Part shown: positions 41,489 through 49,192 of the stretch, piece after piece
How positions within the stretch are numbered: position 1 is the stretch's first letter
Layout of the letters: each line of letters starts with the position of its first letter
Origin: Candidatus Leptofilum proximum
GTDB taxonomy: Bacteria; Chloroflexota; Anaerolineae; Promineifilales; Promineifilaceae
Direction: 5' to 3'
Assembly: GCA_016710325.1 (NCBI GenBank)
Contig: JADJXK010000001.1
Location: 1,116,001 to 1,180,000, forward strand
Length of the DNA stretch: 64,000 bases
The notes under the pieces: generated by a model
Database searches by the model: none
What the model was told of the DNA's origin: nothing
The model's input: the letters and a program-made list of their open reading frames with translations, nothing else
Made by a program: the position numbers and the translations under genes

Positions 41489-42622
41489 ATGATAAAACGA
41501 ACTTTGTCCATTTTGTTTGCGGCAGCAATCCCCCTGATCTTTTTATTTTCCCTCCCCATTTTTTCACAACCTGCACCAACCGTTCAAGCGCAAACCGATG
41601 ATATTGTGGTGGACAAGCAGCTACAGCGTGATGATCCGGTGGTTTTGGTCGGCGAAACGCTCACCTTCACCATTCGCATCGAGAATCAATCGGCGTTTGC
41701 GGTAACCACACTACCTTTGTCAGATACGTTTAATACGGCCGTCCTCGGCTTCGCCAGCGCCATTCCTGCCCCAGACACGGTTAACACAGCCACGGGCCGC
41801 CTGGACTGGGCCGATCTCACCACCTTCTTTGGCGATCTGGCTCCTGGGCAGGTGGTGACTGTTGTGACCGAATTTATCGCCGAACATCCGGCCACAGCCA
41901 TCGTGAACCAGGCAGAGGTGCATGATGCTGTGGGGAGCGGGGGAGATTTGAACGGTGGGGACGACGCCGATGACAGCGGCGAATCCATTGGCGGCAGCCT
42001 GCCCCTGGAAAAGCGCATTATGGACGGGATTACACCGACGGCCGGTTTGCCCCTCACCTTTACCATTGCCATTACCAACGAGGGAGCCGTAACCGTGACC
42101 GTCTTGCCGCTTACTGAAAATTACGATCCCGACATTATCCAGTTTAGCAGTGCCGTGCCCCCGCCCGATTTTGTGGATGAAATAACCGGCATCCTGACCT
42201 GGACCGACATAACCAGCCCCCTAGGAGATTTACCAGCCTTTAGCACCATCTCTGTGACGGTGGTTTTTACGGCCTTGACGGCCACCAATGATTCCATTAA
42301 CCAGGCCAGCATTTCTGGGGCGGTGGATTGGTACGACAATGATCTGGCCGGTGGCGCCGATGATGTACCCATCACCATCATTAACCAACCCGCAGCTACG
42401 GCCACGCCTGGTTCAACCAACACGCCGCAGCCTGGCGCGCCAGCCTCCACCAGCACCCCCACCGCGACGGCTACGGCCACGGCCGTTCCTGCCGCCGCCT
42501 TTCCCGAAACCGGTATACCACCCACCGCCGTCTCGCCGCTAACGGCCGTCCTCGCCCTGTTTGCCGCGATACTGCCCGGTGCTCTCTGGCTGTGGCGGCA
42601 GCGCCGCCGTTTGCGTAAATGA
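41489..42622 (+). CDS. DUF11 surface protein with FPETG sorting signal
   Basis: The 377-residue protein has a signal peptide (about 1-35) and two DUF11-type repeats (about 38-165 and 172-300). The sorting-like C-terminus has a Thr/Pro/Ala linker, FPETG (residues 338-342), a hydrophobic segment and the positive tail RQRRRLRK. This is the arrangement recognised by sortases, which cut between Thr and Gly and attach the protein covalently to the cell surface. Its stop overlaps the start of a sortase gene (ATGA), so that enzyme is the obvious partner. The repeats suggest a spacer or adhesin role. A TATAAT at 41435-41440 may be its -10 box; no -35 is clear. Confidence 0.9.
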   Translation: MIKRTLSILFAAAIPLIFLFSLPIFSQPAPTVQAQTDDIVVDKQLQRDDPVVLVGETLTFTIRIENQSAFAVTTLPLSDTFNTAVLGFASAIPAPDTVNTATGRLDWADLTTFFGDLAPGQVVTVVTEFIAEHPATAIVNQAEVHDAVGSGGDLNGGDDADDSGESIGGSLPLEKRIMDGITPTAGLPLTFTIAITNEGAVTVTVLPLTENYDPDIIQFSSAVPPPDFVDEITGILTWTDITSPLGDLPAFSTISVTVVFTALTATNDSINQASISGAVDWYDNDLAGGADDVPITIINQPAATATPGSTNTPQPGAPASTSTPTATATATAVPAAAFPETGIPPTAVSPLTAVLALFAAILPGALWLWRQRRRLRK

Positions 42623-43380
42623 TTGATTGGCACATTGTGCTGGGCGCCTTTGGCGGTGGCCTGGCATTGACCTGCTGGCTAGAAAGCCGCCATCGCTGGC
42701 AGCAGTTTCAGCCTGGCCTGGCGCGCTGGCTGCAAGGTACGGCCGTTGTGCTTATTTGTCTTGCCGCCAGTTCATTTCTTTACGCGGCTGCCAACCCACC
42801 CTGGCAGCAGGCTGCGCCTCGACCAAACATGCGCGAAACGGCCGACACCCTGCCCCTCCCTGCGGCAACCTCGCTGGCGCCACCCAGCGTATTCATCATG
42901 GCCACTCCGGTACCCACGCGGGCAACCACAACAAACACCGTTCCCGATGTCAGCTATTTGCACATTCCGGCGCTGGGCGTATCGCAGCCTATTGTGGACC
43001 TGCCGTTGGAAAACGGCCGTTGGGATGTCTCATCTCTTGGAGAAAACGTTGGCCGGCTGGGTAGCACCGGCGCCTATCCGGGCGACACATTGGCCCCAGT
43101 TTTCGCGGGGCACATGACCTTCCCCGCCTCAGCCACGCTGGAAACCGGCGCATTCGCCAACCTGCAATACGCTACCTACGGCACCGAACTCATTTACGAA
43201 CATAATGGGGAAAGAACAGTCTACACGGTAACCGAAATCAGCCGGGTGCCACCCGAAGAAGTCGAACACCTCTACCTGGCCGATGGGAACAGCATATTGC
43301 TGGTCACCTGCACCGATTGGGATGCAAACGGCCGTGTTTACGCCAATCGCCTGCTGGTTCGGGCCGTTCGCACAAACTAA
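42619..43380 (+). CDS. sortase
   Basis: The 253-residue protein has N-terminal hydrophobic segments (about 6-20 and 40-58), a linker and a sortase beta-barrel (about 108-253). The catalytic residues are H165 in FAGHMTF, C231 in LLVTCTD, and R244 in ANRLLVRA (the other candidate Arg is R239). The VSYLHIPALGVSQPIV opening matches the family. It would cleave the FPETG signal of the protein encoded just upstream and link it to a surface amine. Coupled as ATGA to that gene, it forms a two-gene sortase-substrate unit. The subclass cannot be assigned by eye. Confidence 0.92.
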   Translation: MIDWHIVLGAFGGGLALTCWLESRHRWQQFQPGLARWLQGTAVVLICLAASSFLYAAANPPWQQAAPRPNMRETADTLPLPAATSLAPPSVFIMATPVPTRATTTNTVPDVSYLHIPALGVSQPIVDLPLENGRWDVSSLGENVGRLGSTGAYPGDTLAPVFAGHMTFPASATLETGAFANLQYATYGTELIYEHNGERTVYTVTEISRVPPEEVEHLYLADGNSILLVTCTDWDANGRVYANRLLVRAVRTN

Positions 43381-43386
43381 ATTTCC

Positions 43387-44883
43387 TTACTCAGCCAGCA
43401 CCTGGCAGCCCGCCTTTTGAGGATGATCCTGCACCCAGGCGCTGCCAGGCACTTTGCGTACGGCCCACAAAACGGCCGCATCTCCCCCGGCCGCCAGCAG
43501 CATCAGCGTCGCCCACATCACCACCAGCGGCAGCTGCAAGGCCACCCCCAACAATCCCGGAATGATGCCCATCACCATCCCTGGCAGCAGCACCGTCAGC
43601 CGGTACGCCGAGGCGCGCAGCGGCACTCCGCAGTGGGCAAACGGGGCCAGGCCAGCCCAGCTGAAGCCAAAACGAATCTGGCGCAGCGGCGCCCGCCCCA
43701 CCAGCCAGAACCCCACAGCGTGCAGCAGTTCATGTACGAGGATGCTCAGGGCAAACACCAGCAGCAGCGTTAACGTGCCGCTCAACGAAAGCTCAAAAAA
43801 GGGCACAAACGGCCAGATACCCCACAGCCAGTAAAACGGCCACCAAAACAGGCCAAACGCCAGCGGCACCATCAAAAAGGCCGTGAAGTTGGCTCCAGTC
43901 ATGGAAATGGTAGCATCGTAAGCGACAGCCACGGCCGTTTCCGCCTCTTGCTCATCAGCCAGCAGCGGCGACGCTTCCGGTGCGGCCTCAGGTAAGGCAG
44001 GCAGCGAAATGCGCGTGTTGTCCTGCCGGACCAGTGCGCCGTCAAAAAAGGCGACCAGCCGGTGGCTGTACTCGTCGGGGCGCTCGTGCCAGCCCTGGGC
44101 ATGACGCGCTTGAGGAATTTGCCACAGTTCGGCCGTTTCCGCCGCGGCGGCAAGACATGTCAGCATGGCTGCCTCCCCGCCTGTACCGGTGGCAATCAGG
44201 AAAAGCGGCCGTTTCCCCAGTTTATCCACCACCTCCAGGTTCGGCGGCAGCGGCGCCTGCCGGGCATAACGCCGGGCCATTTGACCCATCAACCGCTGCT
44301 GCCAGATGTTAATGCGCCCCCACAGCGAGGTCGTCGTCGGCAAATCGGCCAATGCGGCCGGACTGATGCCATCCACCGCAACGGCGCGAATGGCCACCGT
44401 TTGGGCGGCTGCGTGCAGGGCAAACACTCCACCTACCGACACGCCCATCACGCCAATGCCCGCCGGGTTCACGTCGGGCCGTTTGCTGAGGTAGGCAACG
44501 GCCGTTAACACATCATCCACCCCCGCCTGGCTGGTGGCAAAACGACGCCCGCCGCTGCTGCCGTGGGCGCGCAGGTCGAACATCAGCACGCCATATCCGG
44601 CCTGCACCAGCGCTTCGGCGTGGTGCACCACGCCCAGGCGGTTGCCGCTGTGGCCATGCAGCAAAATCACCGCCGCCTTGTTGCGAGACGGAATGTACCA
44701 ACCGGCCAGCTGCACGCCGTCCTGGCTGGTGAGGGTGACATCTTCATAGGTAACGCCTAAATTGGTGGGGGTGAAGAAGGAGACACGCAGGCGTGGCGGG
44801 CGGACAAAAAGGTAGACGGCGTAGAACGGCCGTATCAAAAAATACATGATCAGCAAAAATACCAGCAGCTCTAAAAAAAACAT
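43387..44883 (-). CDS. alpha/beta hydrolase fused to membrane zincin
   Basis: The 498-residue protein joins two units. Residues 1-30 are a membrane segment. Residues about 45-280 form an alpha/beta hydrolase (VILLHGHSGN, GVLMFDLRAHGSSGG, GVMGVSVGG with Ser149, and a C-terminal His candidate at 261 or 266). The strand where the acid Asp is expected reads LFLIATGTGGEAAM, so the acid is not obvious. Residues about 330-495 form a polytopic membrane domain with VHELLHAVGFWLVG, a HExxH motif (H384, E385, H388), and AAGGDAAVL as a possible third-ligand segment. It resembles DUF3267-type putative peptidases. It may combine surface or cytoplasmic esterase activity with intramembrane proteolysis. The fusion is unusual and the function unknown. 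Confidence 0.82.
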   Translation of the reverse strand: MFFLELLVFLLIMYFLIRPFYAVYLFVRPPRLRVSFFTPTNLGVTYEDVTLTSQDGVQLAGWYIPSRNKAAVILLHGHSGNRLGVVHHAEALVQAGYGVLMFDLRAHGSSGGRRFATSQAGVDDVLTAVAYLSKRPDVNPAGIGVMGVSVGGVFALHAAAQTVAIRAVAVDGISPAALADLPTTTSLWGRINIWQQRLMGQMARRYARQAPLPPNLEVVDKLGKRPLFLIATGTGGEAAMLTCLAAAAETAELWQIPQARHAQGWHERPDEYSHRLVAFFDGALVRQDNTRISLPALPEAAPEASPLLADEQEAETAVAVAYDATISMTGANFTAFLMVPLAFGLFWWPFYWLWGIWPFVPFFELSLSGTLTLLLVFALSILVHELLHAVGFWLVGRAPLRQIRFGFSWAGLAPFAHCGVPLRASAYRLTVLLPGMVMGIIPGLLGVALQLPLVVMWATLMLLAAGGDAAVLWAVRKVPGSAWVQDHPQKAGCQVLAE

Positions 44884-44969
44884 ATCCGCTCCACCTGACA
44901 GCCTTGGCTAGAGAACACCATTCTAACCCAAACCATGACAAATGCCCGACGTTTTGGGGTGCTTCTGCA

Positions 44970-44998
44970 TTGACGCTGCTCGCAGCACGCTGTATGAT
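44970..44998 (+). promoter_or_regulatory. sigma-70 promoter of the cobalamin uptake operon
   Basis: TTGACG (44970-44975) and TATGAT (44993-44998), 17 bases apart, just upstream of the B12 riboswitch. The predicted start is near 45005. The interval 44884-44969 shows nothing else. Confidence 0.88.
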
Positions 44999-45028
44999 AC
45001 GCACCATTAACAATCCAAAAGCAATGAT

Positions 45029-45243
45029 TTCAGGTGCGCCCCCCGCCCGGATGCGCAGCGCACAGAACAAGTTTGCTCTGTAGGGGAAGCCCGGTGACTG
45101 GTTGAACAAACTGGAAGTCCGGCACTGTCCCGCAACGGTAAGATAATGGTCAATGGTTAATAGCCAACGGTCAACTGCCAATCATTAACAATTGGCAATT
45201 AACCATTAACAATCAACCATTATCAAGTCCGAGTACCTGCCTG
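45029..45243 (+). promoter_or_regulatory. cobalamin (B12) riboswitch
   Basis: Conserved elements appear in order: TAGGGGAAGCCCGGTGACTG (45081-45100), CCGGCACTGTCCCGCAACGG (45119-45138), and the B12-box equivalent AAGTCCGAGTACCTGCC (45225-45241). The closing stem pairs CAGGT (45031-45035) with ACCTG. A non-canonical arm of about 83 bases (45142-45224) is inserted before the B12 box, built of TAATGGTCAATGGTTAAT-type repeats with GATAATGGT pairing to ACCATTATC. Adenosylcobalamin or a related corrinoid should repress the btuF-, btuC- and btuD-like genes downstream. Confidence 0.94.
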
Positions 45244-45308
45244 TTTTCATGCTCGTAACCTTCGCGGACAAAGGGTAGCGAGTCACCATGATACTTTTCA
45301 GCATTGAT

Positions 45309-45335
45309 GGCTCACCTCTGTGTGAGCCTTTTTGT
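45309..45335 (+). terminator. riboswitch expression-platform terminator
   Basis: GGCTCAC pairs with GTGAGCC across a short loop, followed by TTTTTG. It lies 65 bases after the B12 box and 96 bases before the btuF-like start, as expected for a transcription-attenuation platform. An intervening hairpin (GCTCGTAACCTT with AAGGGTAGCGAG) may be part of the switch. Confidence 0.83.
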
Positions 45336-45430
45336 TGTCTTGAAGCCAGGCAAACCAAAAGCCAATCGATGCTTTGGGTCGCCTATCTGGTCTGTGAGGG
45401 TACTAACTGTTTACCAGAAGGAGACAACAA

Positions 45431-46786
45431 ATGAAGAAGAATATTATCCTCGTACTGCTGGCGCTGCTGCTGGGTCTGAGCCTGGCTGCTTGCAGCACAG
45501 ACACCCCTGAAAGCGAACCGGCGGAGCCAACCCCAACCAGCGCAGAAACCACCGAAGTTGCTGCCGAGCCCACGGAACCGGCCGAAGTTGAAAGTGAGGT
45601 AGTGGAGGCAACGGCCATTCCCGAACCCACCACCACGCCCACCGAGGTGCCCACCGAAGAACCCGCCGCCGAAGCCCCCACGGCCAACCTCACCGATGGC
45701 TGCGTAGAAACCTACGACGAATCGGTTGACTATTTCCCGGAGAAAGTCAGCATCACTCACGCTGATGGCTTTACCGTAGAATATTTCAACAACTACAAAG
45801 TGGTCACTGTCGCGGCCCCGTGGCTGGGCGCAGAAGATTCGGCCACCTACGTGCTGGTGCAGTGCGGTACCCCGGCACCGGATGGCTTTGATGACGCTGT
45901 GACCATCGAAGTGCCCATCACCAGCTTTGTCTCCATGTCCACCACCTACCTGCCCTACCTGGACGAGTTTGGCGTGCTGGATACGCTCGCGGGCGTGGAC
46001 TTTGGCTTTTATGCCTTCAACCCCACCGTGCAGGAAATGCTGGCCGCGGGGGAACTGGTTGAGCTGGGCAGTGGCTCCACCGTCAACGTGGAGGCCGCCC
46101 TGGAACTGGAACCGGACGTCATCATGACCTCCGCAAGCGGCTCGGCCGACTTTGACACCCATCCCAAGCTGGAAGAAGTGGGGCTGACCGTGGTGCTCAA
46201 TGCCGACTATCTGGACGTGACGCCGCTGGGACGCGCCGAGTGGGGTAAGTTCATCGCCGTCTTCTACAACGAAGAAGCCCAGGCTGAAGCGTTGTTTAAT
46301 GAAGTTGTGACGGAATATGAAGCGCTCACCACGCTAACGGCCGATGTCGCCGAGCGGCCTACCGTTTTTGCCAACACTCCCTTCGAAGGCACTTGGTACA
46401 TGCCGGGCGGCCAGAGCTACACAGCGCAGTTGTTCGACGCAGCCGGGGCTGACTATCTCTGGGGGGATGACGAGTCAACCAGCACCCTGTTCCTGGACTT
46501 CGAGACAGTTTTCGACCGGGCAGCTGAGGGCGAGTACTGGCTCAACCAGGGATTTGTCACTACGCTGGCCGACCTGGAAGCCACGGATGAACGGTTTGCC
46601 GATTTTGCCGCTTTCCAAAATGGCACCTTATACAACTACGACCTGCGCTCCAACGAATCTGGCGGCAACGACTTCTTCGAGAGCGCGGCAGCTAATCCTC
46701 ACCTGGTGCTGGCGGATCTGATCAAGATCTTCCATCCAGGGCTGGTGCCGGACCATGAGTTTGTGTATTACCGGCTGGTAGATTAG
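45431..46786 (+). CDS. cobalamin ABC transporter substrate-binding lipoprotein
   Basis: The 451-residue protein starts with a lipoprotein signal (LVLLALLLGLSLAACS, lipobox Cys21). A Glu/Pro/Thr linker (about 22-88) and a periplasmic-binding fold of the BtuF/FepB class follow. The binding half shows EPDVIMTSASG and LEEVGLTVVLNADYLDVTPL, characteristic of the TroA/BtuF superfamily, and the C-terminal half continues with LNQGFVTTLADLEATDERFA. It lies immediately behind the B12 riboswitch and ahead of a BtuCD-type permease and ATPase, so corrinoid capture at the cell surface is the likely role. AAGGAG precedes ATG 45431. No octamer occurs in this gene. Confidence 0.87.
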   Translation: MKKNIILVLLALLLGLSLAACSTDTPESEPAEPTPTSAETTEVAAEPTEPAEVESEVVEATAIPEPTTTPTEVPTEEPAAEAPTANLTDGCVETYDESVDYFPEKVSITHADGFTVEYFNNYKVVTVAAPWLGAEDSATYVLVQCGTPAPDGFDDAVTIEVPITSFVSMSTTYLPYLDEFGVLDTLAGVDFGFYAFNPTVQEMLAAGELVELGSGSTVNVEAALELEPDVIMTSASGSADFDTHPKLEEVGLTVVLNADYLDVTPLGRAEWGKFIAVFYNEEAQAEALFNEVVTEYEALTTLTADVAERPTVFANTPFEGTWYMPGGQSYTAQLFDAAGADYLWGDDESTSTLFLDFETVFDRAAEGEYWLNQGFVTTLADLEATDERFADFAAFQNGTLYNYDLRSNESGGNDFFESAAANPHLVLADLIKIFHPGLVPDHEFVYYRLVD

Positions 46787-46793
46787 GGAGACT

Positions 46794-46843
46794 GGAGATT
46801 AGAGATTGGAGATTGAAGGCGTAGTCTCCAATCTCTAATCTCC
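46794..46843. repeat. GGAGATTAGAGATTGGAGA fold-back repeat before btuC
   Basis: Perfect 19-bp arms (46794-46812 and 46825-46843) around a 12-base loop. The right arm ends 11 bases before ATG 46855, so no ribosome-binding site is visible. It is a relative of the hairpin at 28010-28054. Confidence 0.85.
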
Positions 46844-46854
46844 TTTAATAAACC

Positions 46855-47937
46855 ATGCAACCCATCTCAAGCGAAATGCCAACGGCCGTATCCCAGCCAA
46901 CCAACCGCCCCCACCTGGCCATGAGCCTGCTGCTGCTGGCACTGGTGGGGGCCTTTTTGCTCAGCCTGTTTATTGGCTCGGTGCGCATTCCGCTGGACGA
47001 GATTTTGGGCATCCTGGTGGGCGCCACGCCAGAGCGCGAGACGTGGGCCACCATTGTGCTCAAGTTTCGGCTGCCCAAGGCGGTAACGGCCGTCCTCGCC
47101 GGTTCCGCCCTGAGCGTGAGCGGGCTGCAAATGCAAACGATGTTTCGCAATCCGCTGGCCGGGCCGTTTGTGTTGGGCATCAACTCCGGGGCCAGCCTGG
47201 GCGTGGCCCTGGTGGTTCTGGCCGTGGGCACCACCGGCGGCACGCTGCTGGCCGGGCTGGGGCTGCTCAGCGACCTTGGCATTGTGATTGCCGCCAGCCT
47301 GGGCGCCGGGTTGGTGCTGTTCCTGGTGCTAGGGGTGGCCCGGCGCGTGGAAACGATGACCCTGCTCATCCTCGGGCTGATGTTTGGCTACGCCACCAGC
47401 GCCCTGGTCAGCGTGCTGCTCTACTTCAGCATTGCCGAGCGGATTCAAGCGTACATCGCCTGGACCTTTGGCAGCTTTGGTGGTGTCACCTGGAGCCAGA
47501 TGCAGGTGATGGCCCCCACGGTGCTGCTGGGGCTGGCCATCGCCTGGCTGTCGGCCAAGCCGCTCAACGCGCTGCTGCTGGGCGAAACATATGCCCAGAG
47601 CCTGGGGCTGTCCGTGCGGCGGGCTCGTATTGCTGTGTTGGTGAGCGCCTCGCTCATGGCCGGGGCCATCACCGCTTTTTGCGGGCCGATTGGGTTTGTG
47701 GGCGTGGCGGTGCCGCACCTGTGCCGCAGCCTGTTCAGCACGTCCAATCACCGGCAGCTCATTCCGGCCACCATTTTGATGGGCGGCATTGTGGCCCTGC
47801 TGGCCGATCTGCTGGCCCAGCTGCCCGGCAGCCAGATCACCCTGCCGCTCAACGCCGTCACAGCCTTGATTGGTGCGCCGGTGGTCACCTGGGTCATTTT
47901 ACGGCAGCGCAATCTGCGCTCTTCATTCGCGGGGTGA
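46855..47937 (+). CDS. FecCD/BtuC-type ABC transporter permease
   Basis: The 360-residue protein has about ten transmembrane helices and the FecCD family motifs: ETWATIVLKFRLPKAVTAVL, the SGLQMQTMFRNPLAGPFVLG loop near residues 82-101, TAFCGPIGFVGVAVPHLCR, and ATILMGGIVALLADLLAQ with a following GSQITLPLNAVTALIGAPV. These proteins import corrinoids or ferric siderophores; the riboswitch and btuF-like gene argue for corrinoid. There is no ribosome-binding site before ATG 46855. Instead a perfect fold-back hairpin sits there, 68 bases after the btuF-like stop. Confidence 0.92.
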   Translation: MQPISSEMPTAVSQPTNRPHLAMSLLLLALVGAFLLSLFIGSVRIPLDEILGILVGATPERETWATIVLKFRLPKAVTAVLAGSALSVSGLQMQTMFRNPLAGPFVLGINSGASLGVALVVLAVGTTGGTLLAGLGLLSDLGIVIAASLGAGLVLFLVLGVARRVETMTLLILGLMFGYATSALVSVLLYFSIAERIQAYIAWTFGSFGGVTWSQMQVMAPTVLLGLAIAWLSAKPLNALLLGETYAQSLGLSVRRARIAVLVSASLMAGAITAFCGPIGFVGVAVPHLCRSLFSTSNHRQLIPATILMGGIVALLADLLAQLPGSQITLPLNAVTALIGAPVVTWVILRQRNLRSSFAG

Positions 47938-47945
47938 GGAAGAAA

Positions 47946-48010
47946 CCACAGATTTCACAGATTACACAGATTTTTGATCAGCCAATCTGTGTAATCTGTG
48001 AAATCTGTGG
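47946..48010. repeat. perfect 27-bp hairpin, ATCTGTGTAATCTGTG type
   Basis: The arms (47946-47972 and 47984-48010) are perfectly complementary over 27 bases around an 11-base loop. They are built of iterated AATCTGTG units. It fills the gap between the btuC-like stop (47937) and the btuD-like start (48032). Confidence 0.9.
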
Positions 48011-48031
48011 ATGATAAGCAAGGAACGAACT

Positions 48032-49072
48032 ATGTCTGCACCCATTTTGCATACGGAAAATTTGTCGATTGGCTACCCGATGCGTAAGGAGCCACCGGTG
48101 GTGGTGGCAGAAGCTATTGCCGTGCGCTTGCAGCCGGGGGAATTGGTCTGCCTATTGGGGCCAAACGGGGCAGGCAAAAGCACCCTGATGCGCACCCTGG
48201 CCGGGATGCAGGCGCCGCTGCACGGCCGTATCCGCCTTAACCAGCAAGACCTCAGCAGCCTCACCGCCAGAGAGCTGGCGCGCCACCTCAGCGTGGTGCT
48301 CACCGAGCCGATCAACGCCGGGATGCTTACCGGTTGGGATCTGGTGTCTTTGGGGCGGCACCCGTACACCAACTGGGCAGGCAAACTGACGGCGGTGGAT
48401 GAAACGGCCGTCAATCAGGCCATCGCTGCCGTAGGGGCCACCCCGCTGGCCCAGCGTCACGTGCACACCCTCAGCGACGGCGAGCGGCAAAAGATCATGA
48501 TCGCCCGTGCCCTGGCGCAGGAGCCAGACATCATGCTGCTGGACGAACCGACGGCATTCCTCGATTTGCCGCGGCGGGTGGAAATTATGCACATCTTGCG
48601 CCAGCTGGCGCGCCAGTCGCAGTGCGCCGTGCTGCTTTCTACACACGATCTGGACCTGGCGCTGCGCAATGCCGATAAAATCTGGCTGCTGCCCAAAGGC
48701 GGCCGTTTGCAGGTGGGTACGCCGGAAGAGCTGGTGCTCGATGGCAGTTTTGAAGCCGCCTTCCGCGCCGACGGCGTGCAGTTCGATCCACAAACGGGCT
48801 CGTTCAAAATGGCGGTGCAGTCCGCCGGGCAAATTGACCTGCAAGGCGAAGGGCTGTCAGCACTGTGGACAAAGCGGGCGCTGGAGCGGGTGGGTTTTGC
48901 CGTGCATGAAGGGGCCAACGGCTCAGCGCTGCGTATTCAGGTGCTGGCGGGGGAGGAGAACGGCCGTACCCAATGGCAGCTGGTCAAACCGCAGCAAACC
49001 GTCACCCATCGCTCCCTGGCCGAGCTGGTGGATGACATCCAACAGACCGCTTCACCCAAAAACTCTTCCTAA
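48032..49072 (+). CDS. BtuD-type ABC transporter ATP-binding protein
   Basis: ATG 48032 is preferred to the in-frame ATG 48011, because AAGGAA precedes it by seven bases and the family N-terminus MSAPILHTENLSIGY begins here. The 346-residue product has Walker A GPNGAGKST, the signature LSDGERQKIMIARAL, Walker B IMLLDEPTAF and the H-loop in LSTHDL. A C-terminal extension of roughly 90 residues (GSFEAAFRADGVQFDPQTG to VDDIQQTASPKNSS) goes beyond the usual family end and I do not recognise it. It energises the btuC-like permease encoded upstream. Confidence 0.92.
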   Translation: MSAPILHTENLSIGYPMRKEPPVVVAEAIAVRLQPGELVCLLGPNGAGKSTLMRTLAGMQAPLHGRIRLNQQDLSSLTARELARHLSVVLTEPINAGMLTGWDLVSLGRHPYTNWAGKLTAVDETAVNQAIAAVGATPLAQRHVHTLSDGERQKIMIARALAQEPDIMLLDEPTAFLDLPRRVEIMHILRQLARQSQCAVLLSTHDLDLALRNADKIWLLPKGGRLQVGTPEELVLDGSFEAAFRADGVQFDPQTGSFKMAVQSAGQIDLQGEGLSALWTKRALERVGFAVHEGANGSALRIQVLAGEENGRTQWQLVKPQQTVTHRSLAELVDDIQQTASPKNSS

Positions 49073-49074
49073 AA

Positions 49075-49188
49075 GGCTCTTTAGAAGCTCAAGGAGTCTG
49101 CAAGCCGTGAAACGTGAAGCGTGATGCTCCTCTGGTCACGTTTTACGCTTCACGTTTCACGCCAAACCCTACAAAATCCCCAAGAGCC
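49075..49188. mobile_element. MITE-like fold-back element, copy 5
   Basis: The element runs from GGCTCTTTAGAAGCTC to CCCCAAGAGCC, with GTGAAACGTGAAGCGTGA facing TCACGTTTTACGCTTCACG. It starts at the btuD-like stop codon and ends just before the stop codon of the convergent CarH-like gene. No target duplication is recognisable at this copy. Confidence 0.75.
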
Positions 49189-49192
49189 ATAT

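Noticed and set aside
45142..45224. Repeat within the B12 riboswitch considered as a CRISPR array or tandem repeat
   Set aside because: The words are not regularly spaced and there are no spacers; it folds back on itself. No CRISPR array was seen anywhere in the window.
44970..45430. Considered whether the riboswitch could belong to a methionine synthase or ribonucleotide reductase gene
   Set aside because: The next gene in the same direction is the btuF-like lipoprotein followed by the permease and ATPase, so corrinoid import is the regulated function.
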